A DNA stretch of 30,264 bases from JBBSDV01 sp038240335 (lineage in GTDB: Bacteria > Chloroflexota > Dehalococcoidia > DSTF01 > JACRBR01). Position 1 is the first letter of the stretch, and the number at the start of each line of letters is the position of its first letter. A program made the translations under genes and the position numbers. The stretch is taken from the NCBI GenBank assembly GCA_038240335.1, contig JBBSDV010000011.1, positions 1-30,264 on the forward strand. Reading direction: 5' to 3'. Of the stretch, positions 24,513-30,264 are shown piece by piece. The notes beneath the pieces are model-generated. The model did no database searches, was not told where the DNA came from, and was given only the letters and a program-made list of their open reading frames with translations.

Positions 24513-25499
24513 ATGCTCATACCGCACCTCCGCGAAATGCAGGACGCGCTGCTCGCCTGGCACGACGAGCACGGCATGCACGCGCCGTGGCGCGTTTCCG
24601 GCGACCCGTACCAAACGATGGTCGCGGCCGTTATGGCGCAGCAGACACAGATGAGCCGGGTCCTCGTCGCCTACGATCGCTTCATCGCCGCCTTCCCGAC
24701 GATCGACGCGCTGGCCGCCGCCAGCGCCGGCGATGTGCTCCGCGCCTGGGCGGGCATGGGCTACAACTCGCGGGCGCTCCGCCTGCACAACGCCGCGAAG
24801 GACGTCGTCGCCCAGGGTTGGCCGCGTGACGCTGCATCGTTGACGGCGATCTCAGGCATCGGTCCGTTTACGGCGGCGATCATCGCCTCCTTCGCATTCG
24901 GCGAGCCCGCCGCCTGCGTCGACACGAATGTGCGCCGCGTGCTCGGCCGCATCAGCGGTGACGAGAGCATCGATGGCAAGCGGCTGCAGACGCTCGCCGA
25001 TGCCTCGCTCGCCGTCGACGAGCCCGCACGCTGGAACCAGGCGCTGATGGACTACGGCGCGCGCGTCTGCGTCGTTCGGCCGCGCTGCGGCGAGTGCGTC
25101 ATCGCCAGGTGGTGCGCCTCGTCTCGTAACGTCGCCTCGACGCCGCTAACGTTGGTCGCCGACGAGCGGGCGCCGTATCGAGCATCAGGACAGGACATAG
25201 CTGCCAGGCCGCGCACGCAATCGACGAAAGAACCGCCGGCGGCTGGCAGAGCAGCGCGCCGATCTTCGATCACGAAGAAGGCGCCCCCGTTCGAGCGCTC
25301 GGCGCGATACTACCGCGGCCGAATCATCGACGCCCTCCGCGCGCTGCCCGTCGGCGAGACGATCGCGCTCGACGAGCTAGCCTCCTGCATCTCGGCGCAG
25401 CCGCCGCCAACGGCAGACCAGCTCGAAGCGCTCGTCACGGCGCTCGCCCGCGACGGTCTCATCACCAGCGCCGCCGGCCGCTTCTCACTCCCGGACTAG
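24513..25499 (+). CDS. MutY-like adenine DNA glycosylase with altered active site
   Basis: A 328-residue HhH/GPD glycosylase. MutY features: PWRVSGDPYQ, MAQQTQMSRVL, FPTIDALAAA, GMGYNSRALRLH, the hairpin ISGIGPFTAAIIASFAFG, and catalytic Asp137 in VDTNVRRVL. Departures: the catalytic Glu before the QQTQ motif (E. coli Glu37) is Ala39; the iron-sulfur cysteines are Cys186-x5-Cys192-x2-Cys195-x5-Cys201, one residue shorter than the usual x6; and the NUDIX-like C-terminal domain is replaced by a basic linker and a winged-helix-like end (260-328). It may be a weaker or differently specific glycosylase. No Shine-Dalgarno site; GATACT ends 7 nt before the ATG. The 230 bp upstream (24283-24512) show no gene. 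Confidence 0.85.
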   Translation: MLIPHLREMQDALLAWHDEHGMHAPWRVSGDPYQTMVAAVMAQQTQMSRVLVAYDRFIAAFPTIDALAAASAGDVLRAWAGMGYNSRALRLHNAAKDVVAQGWPRDAASLTAISGIGPFTAAIIASFAFGEPAACVDTNVRRVLGRISGDESIDGKRLQTLADASLAVDEPARWNQALMDYGARVCVVRPRCGECVIARWCASSRNVASTPLTLVADERAPYRASGQDIAARPRTQSTKEPPAAGRAARRSSITKKAPPFERSARYYRGRIIDALRALPVGETIALDELASCISAQPPPTADQLEALVTALARDGLITSAAGRFSLPD

Positions 25500-25615
25500 T
25501 GCTGTACGTCCAACGCTTCTTCATCTCGCGACGAGTCTTCTTCGGGGCGTCAGCGGCAGCACATTGCAACGCGCCGACCACACGGACAACCCACGCTCTG
25601 CTCCCCGCACTAACA

Positions 25616-25658
25616 AGCGACCAAGCGACCAATCACTAATCACAAGTCACCAGTCACC
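25616..25658. repeat. Heptanucleotide tandem repeat beside the nth stop
   Basis: Six 7-mers: agcgacc (25616), one extra base, then agcgacc, aatcact, aatcaca, agtcacc, agtcacc (25624-25658). On the minus strand the tract begins one base past the stop codon of the endonuclease III-like gene. Confidence 0.8.
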
Positions 25659-25659
25659 A

Positions 25660-26415
25660 TCAAACCAGCTCCGGGTGAAACACCCGCGCGCTCGGACACA
25701 GATCGACTAGAACGCATGATGGACAACGCGGGCGCTGCGCGACGCAGGTGCGCCGGCCGTGCTTGATCAGGCCGATGTGAAACGCATAGAAGTCCTCCGG
25801 CGCCACCGCCGCTTCGAGCAGCAGGTGCGCCTTTTCCGGCGTCATCGCCGCCTTCCCGGCGCGCTCGGGGATCAGCGCGAGACGCATCGCGACGCGAAAG
25901 ACGTGCGTGTCCACGGGCATCGCCGGGCGGCCAAGCGCGAACATCAGCACGCACGCGACGGTCTTCGGCCCAACACCGTGCAGGCTGCGTAGCCACTCGC
26001 GCGCCGCGTCGAGCGGCATCGTGGCGAGGAATCCCAGGTCGAAAGCGCCTGCACGCTCACGCACATCCCGCAACGCCGCTTGGATGCGCGGCGCCTTCGT
26101 CGGCGCCAACCCGCCCGGCTGGATGGCCGCGACGACATCGGCAAGCGGGGCTGAGAGCACCGCCTCCCACGTCGGGAATGCCTCCATCATCCGCACGAAC
26201 GCGCGGCCCGAGTTCGTGTCGGCGGTGTTCTGCGAAAGGATCGTCAGCACCAGCTCGGCGACGGGATCGTGATGCGGCCGCCACTCCGGCACGCCGTACG
26301 CCTCCCGCAACCGCGCGATGATCTCGGGGATGCGCGCGACGTTTGCGTGCGTTCGCGGCGCTCGCGTTCGTGTCTTTCGCTTCGTCGATGCGCGTTTGGC
26401 GCGCGTTTCTGGCAT
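25660..26415 (-). CDS. nth: Endonuclease III-like DNA glycosylase/lyase
   Basis: A 251-residue HhH/GPD repair enzyme. LVLTILSQNTADTNSGRAF is the usual N-terminal helix; LHGVGPKTVACVLMFALG carries the catalytic Lys, and MPVDTHVFRV the Asp. The [4Fe-4S] loop CVAQRPRCPSCVLVDLC is canonical C-x6-C-x2-C-x5-C. The Lys indicates a bifunctional glycosylase/AP lyase acting on oxidised pyrimidines, though relatives with other base preference exist. A 25-residue Lys/Arg-rich leader precedes the domain. I take the ATG at 26415, where TATCCT ends 6 nt upstream and there is no Shine-Dalgarno site; an earlier start adds a Pro/Arg-rich stretch with no homology. It converges on the mutY-like gene. Confidence 0.92.
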   Translation of the reverse strand: MPETRAKRASTKRKTRTRAPRTHANVARIPEIIARLREAYGVPEWRPHHDPVAELVLTILSQNTADTNSGRAFVRMMEAFPTWEAVLSAPLADVVAAIQPGGLAPTKAPRIQAALRDVRERAGAFDLGFLATMPLDAAREWLRSLHGVGPKTVACVLMFALGRPAMPVDTHVFRVAMRLALIPERAGKAAMTPEKAHLLLEAAVAPEDFYAFHIGLIKHGRRTCVAQRPRCPSCVLVDLCPSARVFHPELV

Positions 26416-26591
26416 CGCCGCAGGATATCGCGGCGACCTTACCGTCGCGGCGTGGTCTCTGCGACATGGAACGAACGCTAACCGAAAGGCGCGCAAGCGT
26501 TGCAACGGTCTGCCGAACGCCGCGAACACCGCCATGGGTGATCCGGCGCGTTCCAACACGAGCTATGGTCTACATACAGGATGGAGGCGTT

Positions 26592-27623
26592 ATGAACGGA
26601 CAGTCGAACGGCAAAGGAGCCGGTGGATCGAAGCGCGGCGAGGTCGTCGTGATCACGGGCGCGTCCGCCGGCGTCGGTCGCGCCGTCGTGCAGGCGTTCG
26701 CGAAACGCGGCGCCCGCATGGGTCTCCTTGCACGCGGCCGCGAAGGTCTCGACGCCGCCGTGCGCGATGCGGAGGCGGCCGGCGGCTCGGCGATCGCGAT
26801 CCCCACCGACGTCGCCGATGCCGACGCCGTCGATCGCGCCGCCGCGCGCGTGGATAGCGAGCTCGGCCCCATCGACGTCTGGGTCAACGACGCGATGACC
26901 TCGGTGTTCTCGCCGCTCAAGGAGATGACCGCCGAGGAGTTCCAGCGCGTCACCGCCGTCACGTACCTCGGCTACGTGCACGGCACGATGTCGGCGCTGC
27001 GCCGCATGCTGCCCCGCGACCGCGGCACGATCGTCCAGGTGGGATCGGCGCTCGCCTATCGCGGCATCCCGCTGCAGTCGGCGTACTGCGGCTCGAAACA
27101 CGCCATCCAGGGCTTCACGGAGTCGCTTCGGACCGAGCTATATCACGACAAGAGCAACGTCTGGGTGACGATGGTGCAGATGCCTGCTCTCAACACGCCG
27201 CAGTTCGATTGGGTACGGAGCAACTTGCCGAATCGCGCCCAACCCGTGCCGCCGATCTACCAGCCGGAAGTCGCCGCCGAAGCCGTGTACTGGGCCGCGC
27301 ACCACCGGCGGCGCGAGGTCAACGTCGGCGTCTCGACGCTCGTCACCGTACTGGCCAACAAAGTCGCGCCGGGTCTGCTCGACCACTATCTCGGCCGCAC
27401 GGGCTACAAATCGCAGCAGACGCAGGAGCCAGAGCCGCACGATCGCCCGGACAACCTGTTCGATCCGCTCGACAACGAGCGCGACCACGGCGCTCACGGC
27501 CGCTTCGACGATCGCGCGCACTCGCGCAGTCCCGAATTCTGGGCCGTCACCCACCGCGTCGCGATCGCCGCCGGCGCCGCCGCCGCAATCAGCACCGGCG
27601 TGCTCGCCCTGCGCCGTCGGTAA
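26592..27623 (+). CDS. SDR-family oxidoreductase with C-terminal membrane tail
   Basis: A 343-residue classical short-chain dehydrogenase/reductase. The NAD(P) motif is TGASAGVG (22-29); the catalytic residues are Ser152, Tyr165 and Lys169 in VGSALAYRGIPLQSAYCGSK. The NAG motif is replaced by NDAM (99-102). After the Rossmann domain (to about 265) comes a charged linker with HDRPDNLFDPLDNERDHG and a final hydrophobic helix (about 315-338) ending in LRRR, which looks like a membrane anchor. The substrate is unknown. GGAGG lies 5 nt before the ATG; an earlier in-frame start would overlap the nth gene on the other strand and has no ribosome-binding site. Confidence 0.9.
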   Translation: MNGQSNGKGAGGSKRGEVVVITGASAGVGRAVVQAFAKRGARMGLLARGREGLDAAVRDAEAAGGSAIAIPTDVADADAVDRAAARVDSELGPIDVWVNDAMTSVFSPLKEMTAEEFQRVTAVTYLGYVHGTMSALRRMLPRDRGTIVQVGSALAYRGIPLQSAYCGSKHAIQGFTESLRTELYHDKSNVWVTMVQMPALNTPQFDWVRSNLPNRAQPVPPIYQPEVAAEAVYWAAHHRRREVNVGVSTLVTVLANKVAPGLLDHYLGRTGYKSQQTQEPEPHDRPDNLFDPLDNERDHGAHGRFDDRAHSRSPEFWAVTHRVAIAAGAAAAISTGVLALRRR

Positions 27624-27717
27624 AACACCTGCTGACCGACGCAGCACGACCGCGAGGGCAGCCTCGGCAGGCGATCATATCTGTGCCCTTCGTGGATCTG
27701 TGGATCGACAGCGCGGC

Positions 27718-28722
27718 TTACCTATCCGTCAGCGCGATGATCTCGCGCGCGGTGACGAGGTCGGCGATGCGGCGCTGGCTCGCGGGACGAAATGCCGCGA
27801 ATTCCGCCGCTTCGCACTGGGCGAGCAGGTTCGCCGTGAGGTGCGCCGGCCACTGTTCGATGCCATGCGCGGTCATCGCGCGCTCCACCTCGCTGCGCGT
27901 CATAGCGTAGGCAGAGAACGAAAATCGCTCGCTGAGATAACTGCGAACCGTCGCCGCGATCTGCGCGTAGTACTCGCCCACGTCGGTCTCGCTGAGCCCG
28001 CTTACGGCGATGGCGTCGAGCGCCTCGTCTGCTGTGGCAGCGGGCAAAGGTGCAGCGCCGACCGGCACCGCGTACGCCACTGGCGCCGGCAGCGTCGAGA
28101 CGCGGCGATGGAGCGCGTACCCGAACGCCGTCAGCGCCGCGAAGGCAGCGACGAGCAGCGCCGGTACCACCGCTGGCGGAGCGCTGTCGCCGAGATCGAT
28201 CTGCGGCTTGAGCGGCCGTAATCCTTCATCTCCGGGCGCGAGCACCGAGTTGATTGAAACGCGCAGCGGCTCGCTCTCTAGCTCGCCGTCGCCGTCGGCG
28301 CCCCGATAGGTCACCCGCTGCGGCGGAACGGTGATAGCACCGGTTTGGAAGGCGACAAGCGTCGAGACGAGCGTCGTTCGTTGAACAGCGCCATGCGGTT
28401 CCGTCCGCGGCGCTTGCACGTCGACGACCTCGGGTCCGCCTGCATCGGCGGCGAAGCCCGCACTCTCGATCGTCGTCCCCGGCGACGCGTCCACGACAAT
28501 CGTCAGCGTCAGCCGATCGCCGACCGTCGCCGTTGCCGGCGCGAGCGCGGCCGAAACGATCGTCGGCGAGGCGGCGTCGGCAGCCCGCGCCCGCAGCCCC
28601 CCGGCAAACAGCAGAATCGTGCCAACCAATGTCGCGCTGACCGCAAAACATGCGCGACGCCGTGCACATTTCTTCCACCGATTTGCGCCATCGGCATCCC
28701 ATCCAGGGAGATCCCGCGTCAC
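27718..28722 (-). CDS. BatD-like membrane protein
   Basis: A 334-residue protein with a signal peptide (about 17-48, basic KKCARRR then FAVSATLVGTILLFAGGL, cut near ARAADA), an Ig-like extracytoplasmic domain (about 50-190, VGDRLTLTIVVDASPG, GAITVPPQRVTYRG), a TM helix (about 205-228) and a cytosolic helical domain (255-334, DVGEYYAQIAATVRSYLSERF and CEAAEFAAFRPAS). This matches the BatD/oxygen-tolerance type, which usually accompanies MoxR and VWA proteins; none are here. The start is GTG at 28722, which overlaps the previous stop as GTGA. That start codon lies inside a heptamer-repeat tract. I rate the family call as probable, not certain. Confidence 0.7.
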   Translation of the reverse strand: MTRDLPGWDADGANRWKKCARRRACFAVSATLVGTILLFAGGLRARAADAASPTIVSAALAPATATVGDRLTLTIVVDASPGTTIESAGFAADAGGPEVVDVQAPRTEPHGAVQRTTLVSTLVAFQTGAITVPPQRVTYRGADGDGELESEPLRVSINSVLAPGDEGLRPLKPQIDLGDSAPPAVVPALLVAAFAALTAFGYALHRRVSTLPAPVAYAVPVGAAPLPAATADEALDAIAVSGLSETDVGEYYAQIAATVRSYLSERFSFSAYAMTRSEVERAMTAHGIEQWPAHLTANLLAQCEAAEFAAFRPASQRRIADLVTAREIIALTDR

Positions 28723-28768
28723 GTTTCCCGCGTCCCGCTTCCATCCGCCCGCGTCCTGCTTCCATCTT
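28713..28768. repeat. Heptanucleotide repeat spanning a stop/start junction
   Basis: Eight exact-length 7-mers in a row: cccgcgt, cacgttt, cccgcgt, cccgctt, ccatccg, cccgcgt, cctgctt, ccatctt. On the minus strand three of them form a 21-bp higher unit (nnGATGG-AAGCrGG-ACGCGGG) present twice. The tract encodes the tail DGSRTRA-DGSGTRE-T of the upstream gene and contains the GTG start of the BatD-like gene. Confidence 0.82.
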
Positions 28769-29156
28769 CGCGCTCCAGCAGGATCTCGGTCAGCTGCGTC
28801 AGCGCGTTGTACGCGAGCACCACGTAGTCGCGCGGATGCAGCTCGTCCAGCTTCTTCAGGTTCTCCTCCCGCGCCTGCACGGGATCGATGACGTCGCCGA
28901 ATTCCTCGCCGAAGTCGATCTTCATCTCGAGCTCGTACAGCTCGCCGTCCTCGGCGACGACGATGCACCCCAAGTCGGCGCGCTCGACGCCGTCAAGCGC
29001 CACCTCGACCGCGTTCGTGAAGAACGCGCCGGGAAACGGCGGGAACGGGCGCACCGCGCGCGCGGTCTCCTCGAGCAGCAGCCGCAGTTGCTGCGCTGTG
29101 CGGTCGATAATCAGATCCGCCTGCGCTTTTCGCGCGAGATGTTCGTTTCCCTTCAT
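28719..29156 (-). CDS. Conserved-looking hypothetical protein with repeat-encoded tail
   Basis: A 145-residue soluble protein I do not recognise. It begins MKGNEHLARKAQADLI, is largely helical at first (RTAQQLRLLLEETARAV), then has a mixed alpha/beta part with AVEVALDGVERADLGCIVV, an acidic DGELYELEMKIDFGEEF and LHPRDYVVLAYNALTQL. The last 17 residues are a Arg/Gly/Thr/Asp heptad tail encoded by the heptamer-repeat tract, so the original end was probably nearer residue 128. The ATG at 29156 lacks a Shine-Dalgarno site, but TACGCT ends 5 nt upstream. Its TGA overlaps the GTG of the BatD-like gene. Confidence 0.7.
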   Translation of the reverse strand: MKGNEHLARKAQADLIIDRTAQQLRLLLEETARAVRPFPPFPGAFFTNAVEVALDGVERADLGCIVVAEDGELYELEMKIDFGEEFGDVIDPVQAREENLKKLDELHPRDYVVLAYNALTQLTEILLEREDGSRTRADGSGTRET

Positions 29157-29380
29157 GCCCCAGCGTAACGCGCCGATCGCCTGTACCGCGACGGGTGCTC
29201 CGCTTGCGCCGCGGAATGTCGCAGGATCGCGATCCCAAGCTGCCACCCGGTGCGTAAGCCCGCGCGGTGACGAAAGCCCGCGCCATGAAAATCTTGGCAC
29301 GGACGATCGCTACGGGCTTCGCGCGTCGAGGGCAACGTACTAAGTGTGCGGCTGTGCAAATCTGCAAGCGCCAACGGCGC

Positions 29381-29895
29381 TCAGCGCGGAGCGAAGAGCG
29401 CCGCACGGAGGATGGCGTTGCCGTGTCCCATGTGTGCTGGAACGTCTTCGTAGCGACCCATCCGGCCGTGTGTTCCGCATCGGACCAGAGCGGCGTTACA
29501 CCGGCGTTCAGCCGCTCCTCGCCGTATGTCTCGACGAGCTCGATCTGCGCGGTGCGCGCCGCCCGCAGCCGCGGCAGGATGGCGGCGATCGGCGTCGCGG
29601 CAAGCTCCTGCGCCTGGCTCAGAAACCAGCTCTCGTCGCCGCCGCGCCTCTCTCCCTTCGCGTCGAAGTCCGGCGCAAAGGAACGCAGCAGCATCAGGCC
29701 GACATTCTCCTCGTAGATCGTGAGGTGCGCGAGGTTCATCGCCAGCGTCCACGATCCGATCGCCACTTCCGGCGAGAGTTCGTGATGCCAGCGCTCCGGC
29801 ACGCGCACCACCGCGAACTCGACATCGGCGAGCGAATCGCGAAGCCGGCGCACGGTATCGGCGAGGCTGTATGTAGTGGCGGAAGCGCTCGCCAT
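29381..29895 (-). pseudogene. DinB/YfiT-like protein with a late frameshift
   Basis: The first 157 residues are a DinB-fold four-helix bundle: SWTLAMNLAHLTIYEENV (first metal His57) and WVATKTFQHTWD (His154). The normal frame then runs into unrelated sequence. One frame over, the sequence continues HGNAILRAALFAPR and stops at 29381. A single missing base near 29424-29428 would restore FQHTW-x-HGNAIL, including the third metal-binding His of the HxxxH motif. As written the protein loses that ligand and carries a long random tail. DinB proteins are often metal-dependent thiol-related enzymes. It starts 10 bp after the NifU-domain gene and is probably cotranscribed with it. An indel error in the assembly is quite possible. 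Confidence 0.75.
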
Positions 29896-29905
29896 CGGCT
29901 CGGCG

Positions 29906-30214
29906 CTAGCCCGGCAGTTCCGGGTAGTCGAAATCGTCGACCTTAATCGCCTGGACGATTTTCACCTGCGGAAAGCGATCCTGGACGACGCGCTCGATCC
30001 CGAGCTTCATCGTCACCATGCTCATCGGGCAGCCGTGGCACGAGCCGGCAAGCTGCAGCCGCAGCCGCCCCTCCTCTTCATCCCAGTCGATCAGATGAAG
30101 CACGCCGCCGTGCGATTCGACGTACGGCCGCATCTCGTCGAGACAAGAATCGACTTCCGCAAGGAACGCATCCTGCTCGCCCGCCGGTGATCCGATGGCA
30201 GATTCAGTCGTCAC
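29906..30214 (-). CDS. NifU C-terminal-domain Fe-S carrier protein
   Basis: A 102-residue protein consisting of the NifU-like (Nfu) domain: FLAEVDSCLDEMRPYVESHGG, then LQLAGSCHGCPMSMVTMKLGIE with the cluster-binding Cys59-x2-Cys62, and ending VDDFDYPELPG. Nfu proteins carry [4Fe-4S] clusters from the assembly machinery to target enzymes. The frame is complete; the start is GTG at 30214. No Shine-Dalgarno site is present; a TACAAT -10 element (30225-30220) ends 5 nt before the GTG, so the message is probably leaderless. The frameshifted DinB gene follows after 10 bp. Confidence 0.93.
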   Translation of the reverse strand: MTTESAIGSPAGEQDAFLAEVDSCLDEMRPYVESHGGVLHLIDWDEEEGRLRLQLAGSCHGCPMSMVTMKLGIERVVQDRFPQVKIVQAIKVDDFDYPELPG

Positions 30215-30264
30215 GTCTCATTGTAGCGGGTGGCCACCGGCTTGCGGCCGCGGCATTGTCGCCG

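Noticed and set aside
26343..26591. Longer N-terminus for the SDR gene
   Set aside because: This stretch is antisense to nth and its promoter; GGAGG before ATG 26592 gives the standard SDR start.
28722..28968. Longer N-terminus for the BatD-like gene
   Set aside because: It would be an out-of-frame reading of the upstream gene; the signal peptide begins shortly after GTG 28722, which has a 4-bp overlap with the previous stop.

Overview
The window is GC-rich, tightly packed bacterial chromosome with about 29 protein genes, no rRNA or tRNA gene, and no transposase, integrase, phage gene or CRISPR array that I can see. The mix suggests Chloroflexota or a neighbouring deep branch: a Firmicute-type T-box and DarA-like c-di-AMP receptor sit beside GC-rich, actinobacterium-like DNA-repair genes, a bacterial topoisomerase IB and apparently leaderless promoters. 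That placement is inferred from gene content only.

Layout. 1-2.6 kb (minus): an operon of an R2-like diiron protein, a frameshifted TfoX-domain gene, and a second R2-like paralogue that has lost all four carboxylate metal ligands. 2.9-3.8 kb: an APH-fold kinase, followed by a 390-bp block of ~183-bp direct repeats. 4.2-7.6 kb (minus): a leucine-specific T-box leader, then mgtC, then leuS. 7.9-9.0 kb: a divergent hxlR/yceI pair with matched 13-bp operators. 9.2-11.8 kb: overlapping PRC-barrel, DUF1622 and topoisomerase IB genes, then a small four-Cys protein. 11.9-12.7 kb (minus): the c-di-AMP receptor and rpmB. 12.8-15.4 kb: fakA-fakB. 15.5-18 kb (minus): an MMPL transporter and an unlisted 50-residue proline-rich mini-gene. 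18.1-20.6 kb: epoxide-hydrolase-like enzyme, TM/coiled-coil protein and GAF plus dead-GGDEF protein. 21.1-24.3 kb: Cj0069-type ATP-grasp protein; then, on minus, a cysteine-rich copper-storage-like protein and a DUF885 peptidase-like protein. 24.5-26.4 kb: two convergent HhH glycosylases (MutY-like and Nth-like). 26.6-30.2 kb: a tail-anchored SDR; then, on minus, NifU-domain protein, frameshifted DinB protein, a hypothetical protein and a BatD-like membrane protein.

What stands out. (1) The intact/ligand-less R2-like pair in one operon. (2) A CUC-specifier T-box whose first gene is mgtC rather than leuS. (3) Three unrelated heptanucleotide-repeat tracts, each at the 3' end of a minus-strand gene; one encodes the tail of one gene and the start codon of the next. 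(4) Two initiation modes: genes with good Shine-Dalgarno sites, and at least eight without one but with a -10-like hexamer 5-7 nt before the start codon. Two genes (TfoX-like, DinB) carry single small frameshifts that restore full family motifs when corrected, so sequencing error and real decay both remain possible.
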